From the NCBI GenBank assembly GCA_016025055.1, contig CP065590.1:1178001-1242000 (forward strand): a stretch of DNA of 64,000 bases, read 5' to 3'. The notes under the pieces were generated by a model. That model ran no database searches, was not told the DNA's origin, and saw only the letters and a list, made by a program, of their open reading frames with translations. Positions 28,109-37,325 of the stretch are shown here, piece by piece. Both the position numbers and the translations under genes were made by a program. Every line of letters starts with the position of its first letter. The first letter of the stretch is position 1. This DNA comes from Chryseobacterium indologenes (GTDB lineage: Bacteria; Bacteroidota; Bacteroidia; Flavobacteriales; Weeksellaceae).

Positions 28109-29212
28109 ATGAGCCACGGAAAAATAAGAGAAAATAAAAACTGCCTGAACTGCGGGCAACACGTCGAAGAAAGGTTCTGCCCTCATTGCGGACAGGAAAA
28201 TATTGAAAGCCGGCATCCCTTTTATTACCTCTTCACTCATTTTATAGAAGACTTTACCCATTATGACGGACAGTTTTGGGGAACATTAAAAAACCTGATG
28301 TTTAAACCAGGGGCTCTTACCAATACTTACCTTGAAGGAAAGAGACAAAAATTCGTACCTCCTGTAAAACTCTATATTTTCGTAAGTTTTATCACTTTTT
28401 TTGTATTTGCTCTTTTTCCAATGAATATAAATTCTCACAACACAAAGGAGAAGGAGAAGGAAGCCAAAGCCAGTATTTTTGACAAAATGAAGGCGATCAA
28501 TGCCCGGAAAATAGCAGATAGTATACAAGCCAAACCGGTGCTGACAAAAGAAGACTCTGTAACCATCAAAAGCCTGAACATTGTACCGGATTCTGCTAAA
28601 ATAGATGACCTGGAAGAGGCTTTTGAAATGGATAAGAAAATAGATGATAAAGTACAGTATGGCGGATATAATACGAGAAAATCTTATGATTCGGCCAGGG
28701 CTAAAAATCCGTCAATGCTTGATTTTATCCAAATACCGGTAGCACATAAATTCTTTGAACTTAAAGAAAAAGGAGTTACAAAAGCAGAGATTGCACAAAG
28801 TCTGGCAGAGACCTCTTTTCACAATCTGCCGAAGGCTCTCTTTATATACCTTCCGCTATTTGCTTTCTTTTTATGGATTTTCCATAATAAAAAAAGATGG
28901 TGGTACTTTGATCATGGAATCTTCACCCTGCATTACTTCTCATTCCTTTTACTGAATGTGCTGTTTGTGTTCCTTATCGTAAAACTGGCATCACTTACAG
29001 ATATCGGAATTTTAGATACCATCCTGTATCTGGTATTATCTGTTTTGCTGATATACATTATTGCCTACTTTTTCATTGCCCACAGACGGGTGTATCATAC
29101 CCATGGCATCGTAAGCTTTTTCATAGGCGGTATTTTATTTACCCTGAATTTCTTCGCATTTATGATTTTAGTCGTGGTACTTGCACTGGTAAGTTTCCTG
29201 ATGATCCATTAA
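28109..29212 (+). CDS. DUF3667 membrane protein with N-terminal zinc ribbon
   Basis: A 367-residue protein. Residues about 10-31 form a double CxxC zinc ribbon (CLNCGQHVEERFCPHCGQEN). A conserved segment follows (FIEDFTHYDGQFWGTLKNLMFKPG), then PVKLYIFVSFITFFVFALF, the first membrane helix. After a charged, soluble middle of about 130 residues, four hydrophobic helices fill the C-terminal third. This is the layout of the DUF3667 family, which has no established function. An ATG eight bases earlier opens only three codons, so 28109 is the start. Confidence 0.87.
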   Translation: MSHGKIRENKNCLNCGQHVEERFCPHCGQENIESRHPFYYLFTHFIEDFTHYDGQFWGTLKNLMFKPGALTNTYLEGKRQKFVPPVKLYIFVSFITFFVFALFPMNINSHNTKEKEKEAKASIFDKMKAINARKIADSIQAKPVLTKEDSVTIKSLNIVPDSAKIDDLEEAFEMDKKIDDKVQYGGYNTRKSYDSARAKNPSMLDFIQIPVAHKFFELKEKGVTKAEIAQSLAETSFHNLPKALFIYLPLFAFFLWIFHNKKRWWYFDHGIFTLHYFSFLLLNVLFVFLIVKLASLTDIGILDTILYLVLSVLLIYIIAYFFIAHRRVYHTHGIVSFFIGGILFTLNFFAFMILVVVLALVSFLMIH

Positions 29213-29220
29213 AATATAAC

Positions 29221-29252
29221 GAAGCTGTCTTTAGATAGCTTCATTTCTTTTT
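29221..29252 (+). terminator. Terminator of the DUF3667 gene
   Basis: GAAGCT at 29221-29226 pairs with AGCTTC at 29237-29242, followed by a T-rich stretch. Confidence 0.6.
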
Positions 29253-29583
29253 ATTTTCTCAGTGATTTACTCCCTCTGAAACTGGCAAATAAATAATAGG
29301 CTACAAAGACTGTAGAAAATTTTAAAATAGAAGGTATAGCCAGCTTAAGGTCAAAAATTAAAGTTCCTATCACAACCAAAATTCCCATAGCTACAAAAGA
29401 CAACCCTAATTTTTGAGGTAAAGTAAAATTCGGGGTATCCAGATAATAAGCAATTCCCCAGGCTGAACCAAAAGCAATGGCATAGTAAATATCCAGTCCG
29501 ATATTCTCTGAGCTTAAAAAGAAATAATTGATAAGGAAACTTACTGCTGTTCCTAAGGCGAAATATAGTAAGGCTTTTTGCAT
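29251..29583 (-). CDS. Small four-helix membrane protein of unknown function
   Basis: A 110-residue protein that is almost entirely hydrophobic, with about four membrane helices (around residues 3-22, 28-48, 60-80 and 84-102) and a basic C-terminus (FRGSKSLRK). I do not recognise a family. It is transcribed toward the DUF3667 gene and has its own promoter box (29601-29608). The short start MQKALLYFALG fits an insertion signal rather than a cleaved signal peptide. Confidence 0.65.
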   Translation of the reverse strand: MQKALLYFALGTAVSFLINYFFLSSENIGLDIYYAIAFGSAWGIAYYLDTPNFTLPQKLGLSFVAMGILVVIGTLIFDLKLAIPSILKFSTVFVAYYLFASFRGSKSLRK

Positions 29584-29600
29584 GTCTGTAAAATATGGTG

Positions 29601-29608
29601 CAAAAGTA
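29601..29608 (-). promoter_or_regulatory. -7 promoter box of the small membrane protein gene
   Basis: TACTTTTG on the minus strand, 18 bases before the ATG. Confidence 0.6.
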
Positions 29609-29803
29609 GAGATTTTAATCTGAGAATTCTAAAATGTATGATTTTACATTGAAATCCTGTAACTCATTTTAATTCTGTAACTACCGAACTTTAGCTGTCT
29701 CAAATTTCCTGACCTTAAATTGGGGAGATATAATTAAATAATACTGATTAATCAAATGAAAATCAACGACATAAAATCAAACACAAGGTTCTTTATTTAT
29801 TAT

Positions 29804-29811
29804 TATATTTG
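29804..29811 (+). promoter_or_regulatory. -7 promoter box of the icmF-like gene
   Basis: TATATTTG, 28 bases before the ATG at 29839. Confidence 0.6.
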
Positions 29812-29838
29812 AGAACTTAGAAACTTTCTAGAATTTTT

Positions 29839-32800
29839 ATGGAAACCCAAAAATATACTCCAACCAACAAGGTAAGAATCGTAACAGCGGCCTCATTATT
29901 TGACGGACATGATGCTGCGATCAATATTATGCGTCGTGTCATTCAGGGAACAGGATGCGAAGTCATCCATCTCGGACATGACAAATCAGCAGAGGAAGTT
30001 GTAAATACAGCGATCCAGGAAGATGCCAATGCTATTGCTTTGACTTCCTATCAGGGAGGTCACAATGAATATTTTAAATACATCTACGACCTTTTAAGAG
30101 AAAAAAAATTCACCACAGATCAAAATTTTCGGTGGCGGCGGTGGTGTAATCCTGCCGGAAGAAATCAAAGAGCTCATGTCTTATGGTATCGACAGAATCT
30201 ACTCTCCGGACGATGGCCGCGAGCTAGGGCTACAAGGCATGATTGATGACCTGGTACACCGATCTGATTTTGCAACCGGAAAAGATGTTACCGCAGAAGA
30301 TCTGGATGCAATCAGCTTTGAAAACTCAACAAGTATTGCCAGAATTATCTCTGCCGTAGAGAACTTTTCAGATGAAAAACCTGAGCTCGTACAAGCCATT
30401 GACGAAAAGTCAAAAGGCCTTACAATCCCGATCATCGGTATCACAGGCACAGGAGGAGCGGGAAAATCATCATTAACAGATGAATTGGTAAGACGTTTCC
30501 TTCGTTCTAATACTGATAAGAAAATTGCTATTATCTCTATTGACCCTTCTAAGAAAAAAACGGGGGAGCTTTACTGGGGGACCGAATCCGTATGAACGCC
30601 ATCAATGACCCAAGAGTTTATATGCGTTCTATGGCTACGAGAGAAAACAACGTATCCGTTTCTCCTTTCATCCATTCCGCATTGAATGTATTGAAACTGG
30701 CCCATCCGGACGTCATTATCCTTGAAACCTCAGGTATCGGACAATCCGGTTCGGAAGTTTCTGATTTTGCAGATGTTTCGATGTACGTCATGACTCCTGA
30801 GTACGGAGCCTCTACTCAGCTTGAAAAAATTGATATGTTGGATTACGCTGATTTGGTAGCACTAAATAAATCTGACAAACGCGGAGCTCTTGATGCCCTT
30901 CAGGCGGTAAGAAAACAATTCCAGAGAAACCATCTTTTATGGGAAAGTCAACTGGAAGATATGCCTGTGTACGCAACAAAAGCATCTCAGTTTAATGATC
31001 ACGGGACAACTGAGCTTTACAACAGGCTGGTTTCAAAGGTCAATGAAAAATTCACTGATTTAGATCTTAAAACGTTTGTCGAGCAGGAAATCACAGATGA
31101 AGTGACGATCATCCCGCCTAAGAGAGTTCGTTATTTATCTGAAATCGTTGAAAACAATAAACAATATGATGCCAATGTTGAGAAACAAGCGGAGCTTGCC
31201 AGAACAATGTATCATATTGAAGGGGTTAAAAACATTCTTTCTAACGAGGTTTTAGAGGCTGAATATCAAAAAGCGGAAAAAAATCTTCAACAGGAAAATA
31301 TTGACTTCCTGAAAACATGGGATGATACGAAAAAAGCCTTTCATGCTGAGTTCTATTCATATTATGTGAGAGGAAAAGAAATTAAGGTTGAAACGTCAAC
31401 TGAATCTTTATCTCATTTAAGAATTCCAAAAATTGCCTTACCAAAATACAATGACTGGGGGGATCTTATCAAATGGAAAGGCCAGGAAAACCTTCCGGGA
31501 AGCTTCCCATACACTGCAGGAATCTATCCGTTCAAAAGAACAGGAGAAGATCCGACAAGGATGTTTGCCGGAGAAGGGGGTCCCGAAAGAACGAACAGAA
31601 GATTCCATTATGTTTCTGCAGAAATGCCTGCAAAACGTTTATCCACAGCTTTTGACTCGGTGACATTATATGGCCAGGACCCTGCTTTACCACCGGATAT
31701 TTACGGTAAAATAGGAAATGCAGGAGTTTCTATTGCCACGTTGGATGATGCTAAAAAACTATATTCAGGATTTGACCTGGTGAATGCATTAACCTCCGTT
31801 TCCATGACGATCAACGGTCCGGCTCCTATGTTATTAGCTTTCTTTATGAATGCTGCAATCGACCAGAACGTTGAAAAATACATCAAGGAAAACGGATTGG
31901 AGGCTAAGGTTGAAGCTAAGCTCAGGGAAAAATTCGACGATAAAGGATTAGAAAGACCTCAATATAATGGTGAACTTCCGCCATCCAACAACGGATTGGG
32001 ATTACAGCTTTTAGGACTTACCGGAGATGAAATTGTACCTGCAGAAGTATATGCAGAAATTAAAGCAAAAACCATCGCTACAGTTCGTGGTACCGTTCAG
32101 GCCGATATTTTAAAAGAAGATCAGGCTCAGAACACCTGTATTTTCTCTACAGAATTTGCCCTAAGATTAATGGGTGACGTTCAGGAATACTTCATTAAAG
32201 AAAAAGTAAGAAATTTCTACTCTGTTTCTATTTCCGGATATCATATTGCTGAAGCAGGAGCCAATCCGGTTTCTCAGCTGGCGTTCACCCTTGCCAATGG
32301 TTTCACCTATGTGGAATACTATTTAAGCCGCGGAATGGATATCAATGATTTCGCTCCTAACCTTTCTTTCTTCTTCTCAAACGGTATTGATCCTGAATAT
32401 TCAGTGATCGGACGTGTAGCAAGAAGAATCTGGGCAAAAGCCATGAAGCTGAAATATGGTGCCGATGAAAGAAGCCAGATGCTGAAATACCACATCCAGA
32501 CCTCCGGTCGCTCACTGCACGCTCAGGAAATTGATTTCAACGATATCAGGACTACGCTTCAGGCATTGTACGCTATCTATGACAACTGTAATTCACTTCA
32601 CACAAATGCGTATGACGAGGCTATTACTACCCCTACAGAGCAATCGGTAAGAAGAGCGATGGCGATCCAGCTGATCATCAATAAAGAATTAGGATTAGCC
32701 AAAAACGAAAATCCACTTCAGGGATCATTTATTATTGAAGAATTAACTGACCTTGTGGAAGAAGCCGTATACACGGAATTTGACAGAATCACGGAAAGAG

Positions 32801-33186
32801 GAGGTGTATTGGGTGCAATGGAAACAATGTATCAACGTTCTAAAATCCAGGAAGAGTCCATGCACTATGAATGGCTGAAACACACCGGAGAATACCCGAT
32901 CATTGGAGTGAACACATTCCTTGGTAAAGACGGTTCGCCAACTGTACTTCCGGGAGAAGTGATCCGTTCTACTGAAGAGGAAAAACAGGCCCAGATTGAA
33001 GCTCTTCACAATTTCCAGAAAGCCAACGCAGATCGATCGGAAGAAGCATTGAAAAAATTACAACATGCTGCCATCAATCAGCAAAACTTATTTGAAGTAA
33101 TGATTGATGCCGTGAAATACTGTTCTTTAGGACAGATCACCAATGCTTTATTTGAAGTAGGTGGTAAGTACAGAAGAAATATGTAG
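29839..33186 (+). pseudogene. icmF: Fused acyl-CoA mutase/G-protein chaperone (IcmF type), frame broken twice at homopolymers
   Basis: When corrected, about 1115 residues: an N-terminal B12-binding domain ([41 protein letters not shown]), a MeaB-like GTPase domain with P-loop GTGGAGKSS (about 203) and a C-terminal mutase barrel ([32 protein letters not shown]). This is the order of IcmF, an adenosylcobalamin-dependent isobutyryl/butyryl-CoA-type mutase fused to its own chaperone. The frame breaks at the A run 30101-30108 (one A too many, or two too few; GGGGG should follow IKIF) and at the G run 30562-30566 (one G missing; [14 protein letters not shown] is recovered when it is added). All three pieces are otherwise perfectly conserved, so the gene is probably intact in the organism and the breaks are assembly errors. 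Confidence 0.88.
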
Positions 33187-33213
33187 GAAGCATTTCATCT
33201 TCTGAAAATATAC

Positions 33214-33250
33214 AAACCTAACAGGATTCAGAATCCTGTTAGGTTTTTTA
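33214..33250 (+). terminator. Terminator of the icmF-like gene
   Basis: A perfect 16-bp stem, AAACCTAACAGGATTC at 33214-33229 against its complement at 33231-33246, followed by T residues. Confidence 0.85.
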
Positions 33251-33307
33251 TTTATCTTCACCACAAATTTCAATTAACTTATAGACATCCTTAATCAGAA
33301 AGTATAC

Positions 33308-34018
33308 ATGAAGCCCCAAGCCCTATTCAACTGGAGCAGCGGAAAAGATTCTGCACTCGCCTTGTATAAAATCCTTCAAAAAAACCAATATGAAGTTTCT
33401 ACGTTGCTTACAAGTATTCATGAGGAATTCCAAAGGGTTTCCATGCATGGAGTTCATGTTTCTTTGTTGGAAAAACAGGCAGAAAGTCTAGGAATTCCCT
33501 TGGTTAAAATGGAACTTCCTAAAGAACCGTCCATGGAAGAATACCAGAAAATAATGAGTAATACAATGGCTGAGATACAGGCTCTGGGCGTTACACATTC
33601 AATTTTCGGGGACATTTTCCTTGAGGATCTTAGAAAATACAGAGAGCAACAGCTCAATGCTATCGGTATGCAAGCTGTCTTTCCACTCTGGAAAAAAGAT
33701 ACCTCAATACTTATCCGTGAATTTCTGGATCTGGGTTTTAAAACCATTGTAACCTGTGTGAACGGATCTTATCTGGATAAAGGTTTTGCCGGACGGATCA
33801 TTGATCATGATTTTATCAAAGACTTACCGGAAAATGTAGATCCTTGCGGAGAAAACGGAGAGTTCCATACATTTACCTTTGACGGTCCTATTTTTAAAAC
33901 CCCTGTTGCTTTTGAAATTGGGGAAACTGTAAAGAAAACTTATCCTAAACCCAAAACGGATGCCGACAAAGAAGATGGTGAATATGTTTTTTGGTTCAGT
34001 GACCTGACTTTAAAATAA
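33308..34018 (+). CDS. Dph6-related ATP pyrophosphatase (adenine nucleotide alpha hydrolase type)
   Basis: A 236-residue protein of the PP-loop ATPase superfamily. The P-loop is NWSSGKDSALALYK (residues about 8-21). The later signatures FGDIFLEDLRKYRE, TCVNGSYLDKGFAGR and CGENGEFHTFTFDGP are those of the diphthine-ammonia ligase-like branch. Bacteria do not make diphthamide, so the true substrate is unknown; an amidation that consumes ATP to AMP and pyrophosphate is expected from the family. It has no partner gene beside it that points to a pathway. The stop codon sits inside a hairpin shared with the converging decarboxylase gene. Confidence 0.85.
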   Translation: MKPQALFNWSSGKDSALALYKILQKNQYEVSTLLTSIHEEFQRVSMHGVHVSLLEKQAESLGIPLVKMELPKEPSMEEYQKIMSNTMAEIQALGVTHSIFGDIFLEDLRKYREQQLNAIGMQAVFPLWKKDTSILIREFLDLGFKTIVTCVNGSYLDKGFAGRIIDHDFIKDLPENVDPCGENGEFHTFTFDGPIFKTPVAFEIGETVKKTYPKPKTDADKEDGEYVFWFSDLTLK

Positions 34019-34046
34019 GCCCGGGAATAGCTCCAACGGGCTTATC
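34015..34046. terminator. Hairpin between converging genes at 34.0 kb
   Basis: ATAAGCCCG at 34015-34023 pairs with CGGGCTTAT at 34037-34045. The left arm includes the stop codon of the Dph6-like gene. No long T run follows on either side, so termination is probable but not strong. Confidence 0.5.
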
Positions 34047-34052
34047 AAAGTA

Positions 34053-35462
34053 TTATTTTATCGCTTTAAAGACTTCATTCATGGTATCAAAAATCAATTG
34101 GATATCATTTTCATTGGTCATCCAATTGACAAATGCAGCCCGGATTCCCTTGCTGCCGTTATACGAAGTTGGAGTCATAAAGACTTTACCTGTATTATTA
34201 AGATTCTCCAGGAACCGACCAACCTCATTTTGCATTTCGTCATCCTGTAAGGTAAAACAAACCGTATTCAGACGTACCGGGGCCAATAGTTTAAAATTAT
34301 CGCTATCCTCAAGCCACTGTCCCAGTTGCTTTGCCAGTGATATGTTATTTTCTATGATATACTGATATCCATTTTTACCATATGCCATGATGGAAAACCA
34401 TGCCGGCAGTGCCTTTAATCTTCTTGAATTCTCGGGAAGAAAATTTAAATATCCAAAATCTTCCAAGGGATCCCCAAGATAAGGAGCATTAGAGTTCTGG
34501 AAGGTTTCAACCTGCAGAATATGATATTGCTCTTTAATTAAAAATATTGCACTTTCATAGGGAACATTAAGCCATTTATGACAATCAACGGTGATACTGT
34601 CGGCATATTCCCACCCTTCCAAAAGGTGTTTATATGAATCCGAACAGGCTGCAAAGCCACCGAAAGCGGCATCAATATGCCACCAGAAATTATACGTATC
34701 TTTTAATCTTTTGATTTCTTTAAAATCATCGAAATCTACTGTATTTACTGTTCCCCCGCTGGATATTAAGATAAAGGGCTCCCCTTTAAGGCTCATGATC
34801 TGATGCTCCAGATCTGCCATATCAATAGATTCACGATTTCCTGCTGCTGTTTTAACCTTAACAATAGTATTACTTCCCAATCCCAGAAGCGATAAAGATT
34901 TTACCGAAGAAGAATGTGGAGTAGCACTAAGTATTTTCATTGTTCCAGGCATTCCTTCTTTAGCAATATCCCTTCCGTGCTCTTTGCCTAACCATTGCCT
35001 CGCAACGGCCAGACAGGTGAAATTTGACATGGTCGCCCCGGTTACAAATCCACCCAGAAAACTGTCTGGAAGTCCTAAAAGTTCTACTATCAGATGTATG
35101 GTCTCCAGCTCAATATTTGCGGAGATATCGCCCTGTCCTTTTGTGGTCTGGGTATTCTGATCATAAATAGTCGTCAGCCAGTCACCGGCAATGGAAGCAG
35201 GCGTTGTTCCTCCGGTTACAAATCCAAGATACCGTGGGCCGGAAGATCCCACTATTATGGGTTCAAATCTTTGGTTAAAAATTTTTAAGGTCTCTTCTGT
35301 TCCGTATCCTGATTCGGGTAATCCCTGTTTTTCCCAGACAGGGATGGTAGGTACAGAAGTAGGTTTTTCCGTTATAGAATTCAGATAATCAACTCCTTGT
35401 TGCTTTATACTGTTCAGCAAAGTTTCAATTTGAGACCAGTCACTTTTCAGATGTTCATTCAT
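34053..35462 (-). CDS. Pyridoxal-dependent decarboxylase (group II, aromatic amino acid type)
   Basis: A 469-residue PLP enzyme of the glutamate/aromatic-L-amino-acid decarboxylase superfamily. The PLP lysine is in DCHKWLNVPYE, and HIDAAFGGFA supplies the ring-stacking histidine and the aspartate. FVTGATMSNFTCLAVARQWLG is the cofactor phosphate region, and the N-terminal GFVTGGTTPAS segment is also conserved. The substrate is not certain: aromatic amino acids or 2,4-diaminobutyrate-like substrates are possible. It has no signal peptide and no visible operon partner. Confidence 0.87.
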   Translation of the reverse strand: MNEHLKSDWSQIETLLNSIKQQGVDYLNSITEKPTSVPTIPVWEKQGLPESGYGTEETLKIFNQRFEPIIVGSSGPRYLGFVTGGTTPASIAGDWLTTIYDQNTQTTKGQGDISANIELETIHLIVELLGLPDSFLGGFVTGATMSNFTCLAVARQWLGKEHGRDIAKEGMPGTMKILSATPHSSSVKSLSLLGLGSNTIVKVKTAAGNRESIDMADLEHQIMSLKGEPFILISSGGTVNTVDFDDFKEIKRLKDTYNFWWHIDAAFGGFAACSDSYKHLLEGWEYADSITVDCHKWLNVPYESAIFLIKEQYHILQVETFQNSNAPYLGDPLEDFGYLNFLPENSRRLKALPAWFSIMAYGKNGYQYIIENNISLAKQLGQWLEDSDNFKLLAPVRLNTVCFTLQDDEMQNEVGRFLENLNNTGKVFMTPTSYNGSKGIRAAFVNWMTNENDIQLIFDTMNEVFKAIK

Positions 35463-35630
35463 AATTTTCTGATGGTAAATAATAGAATCAAAATTATTGA
35501 ATACTCTTTAAAAGCCGATAGATTATTTTATATGATAGAAAAAACCTATTCTAGCACGGATTTTGCATCCCTTAACACTTTTTAAGATTTTACGATCTAT
35601 AAAATGATAATCTATTAATAAAACACCCCC

Positions 35631-36746
35631 GTGATTAAAAATTTAACATTCCTTCTATTTTTTTGTGTATTATTTTCATGTAAAACCGGTACAACACAAG
35701 CTCCAGTTGATCAAAAAGCTATTATTGACTCTACCATTACTGCTTTTCAAAAGACCCTCTTGGAACAGCAGATTGATTCTGTGTTTAAAAAGTACCATTT
35801 TAACGGGAGTATTGCAGTCTTCAAGGACTCAGACCAGCTTTACAGAAAAGAAAGCGGATATTCAGATTTTAAAAGAAAAGCAAAAATCGATAGCAACACT
35901 GTTTTTGCCATTGGTTCAATAAGCAAACAATTCACAGCCGTTCTGATTCTTCTTCAGATGGAACAGGGAAAACTGAACGTCAAAGATAAAGTATCCAAAT
36001 ACCTGAAGGAATTTAAGAATAAAGATTATGAAAATATTACTATCCATCAGCTTCTGAATCACACTTCAGGATTGAATTTAATGGGTGGTAAACTAATGTT
36101 TAAAAGCGGTACGGATTTTTTCTATTCCAATGACGGATTTAATGCTTTGGGAAAAATTGTTGAGACAGTATCCGGAAAATCTTATGATCAAAATGCAACG
36201 GAACTCTTTAAGAAAGCCGGAATGACCAGTTCTTCCACAGGAGACACCTTCCACGGAAATAACTTTGCAAGTGCTTACCTTGGTAATTCTGCCAGATTTC
36301 AGGAAGTTCCCAATATGCCTGAAAGATTAAGCGGAAAAGAGATCGGTACCCCCGCCGGAGGAGTGCTTTCCACCATTTCAGATCTTCACAGGTGGAATAA
36401 CGCTCTGTACGGAGGGAAAATTTTAAAACCCGAAACACTCAATCAGTTCATGGCTAAAAGTGCAGAAAGACGTCATGCAATCTTTGGAAAAATGGGATAT
36501 GCCTATGGAATCATGCTGAATATCGGAAAACCTAATTCCTATTTTCACAGTGGATACGTGAAAGGATCTCCTTCATTGAATATTTATTATCCGGATACAA
36601 AAACTTCAGTGATTATTCTGTCTAATATCGCAGATGAGGAAAAAGGTAAAAGCTCCATATTTAGACCGCATATAGAAGTGAAAAAGATGACAGATCATCT
36701 TGAAAGCACATTGCTACAGCTGAAAGCAAAAATTAAGTACCTTTAG
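35631..36746 (+). CDS. Beta-lactamase-fold serine hydrolase lipoprotein (class C / esterase-like)
   Basis: A 371-residue lipoprotein starting with GTG (35631). The signal peptide MIKNLTFLLFFCVLF ends in a lipobox with cysteine at about 17. Catalytic motifs of the penicillin-binding protein/class C beta-lactamase fold are visible: SxxK as SISK (about 96-99), YxN as YSN (about 165-167) and a third motif HSGYVKGSP near 305. Bacteroidota carry many such enzymes acting as peptidases or esterases at the envelope, so real beta-lactam hydrolysis should not be assumed. The next gene follows by 19 bases, so the two may be co-transcribed. Confidence 0.85.
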   Translation: MIKNLTFLLFFCVLFSCKTGTTQAPVDQKAIIDSTITAFQKTLLEQQIDSVFKKYHFNGSIAVFKDSDQLYRKESGYSDFKRKAKIDSNTVFAIGSISKQFTAVLILLQMEQGKLNVKDKVSKYLKEFKNKDYENITIHQLLNHTSGLNLMGGKLMFKSGTDFFYSNDGFNALGKIVETVSGKSYDQNATELFKKAGMTSSSTGDTFHGNNFASAYLGNSARFQEVPNMPERLSGKEIGTPAGGVLSTISDLHRWNNALYGGKILKPETLNQFMAKSAERRHAIFGKMGYAYGIMLNIGKPNSYFHSGYVKGSPSLNIYYPDTKTSVIILSNIADEEKGKSSIFRPHIEVKKMTDHLESTLLQLKAKIKYL

Positions 36747-36765
36747 TCTGGCCGACATCAGGAAT

Positions 36766-37293
36766 ATGAAAAAACTATATTTTATCGCCATCTATCCTCC
36801 AACGGAAATTATTGAAGAAGTAAGGATTTTTAAAAAAGATCTGGCGATTTATTATGACAATTCCAAAGCGTTAAAGAATGAAGCTCATATCACCCTATTC
36901 CCTCCTTTCTCAAGAGAAATTGAGTGGGAAGACGACATCTTCACAGCTTTTCAAAAAATAGACACCCATATGAATCCCTTTAAAATTGAACTGAATGGAT
37001 TCGGAAGCTTTGCCAATCCTAAAAATCCGGTGATCTATATTCATCCTGAAATCAGTTCTGAGCTCCAGGACCTTTACAAGAGAGTAAAGCAACAATTCAG
37101 CTTCGCCCCCTACTCGTTTAACCCTCATATGACAGTAGGGTATCGGGATCTTACGTGGGAAAACTATTTAAGAGCATGGGAAAAGTATCAGCATTTTCCG
37201 TATAAAACTAATTTCTTAGTTGACAAAATATTACTTCTCCGTCATGATGGAAACTGGGTTCCGATTGCCGAGAAAAGACTGGGAACCAATTAA
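36766..37293 (+). CDS. 2'-5' RNA ligase family (2H phosphoesterase) protein
   Basis: A 175-residue protein of the 2H phosphoesterase superfamily. Its two HxT/S-type catalytic motifs are HITLFPPF (about residues 44-51) and HMTVGYRD (about 121-128), with the usual spacing for LigT-like proteins. It should act on RNA or nucleotide 2',3'-cyclic or 2'-5' linkages in the cytosol; the physiological substrate is not known for this branch. It is probably expressed with the serine hydrolase gene upstream. Confidence 0.83.
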   Translation: MKKLYFIAIYPPTEIIEEVRIFKKDLAIYYDNSKALKNEAHITLFPPFSREIEWEDDIFTAFQKIDTHMNPFKIELNGFGSFANPKNPVIYIHPEISSELQDLYKRVKQQFSFAPYSFNPHMTVGYRDLTWENYLRAWEKYQHFPYKTNFLVDKILLLRHDGNWVPIAEKRLGTN

Positions 37294-37320
37294 AAACCGG
37301 CCTGTCAGGCCGGTTTTCAT
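37293..37320. terminator. Bidirectional terminator between the 2H-phosphoesterase and M64 genes
   Basis: AAAACCGGCCTG at 37293-37304 pairs perfectly with CAGGCCGGTTTT at 37306-37317. It lies between converging genes. Confidence 0.8.
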
Positions 37321-37325
37321 AATAT

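Noticed and set aside
35631..36746. Calling the serine hydrolase an antibiotic-resistance beta-lactamase
   Set aside because: The fold motifs are shared with many peptidases and esterases; nothing here shows beta-lactam specificity.
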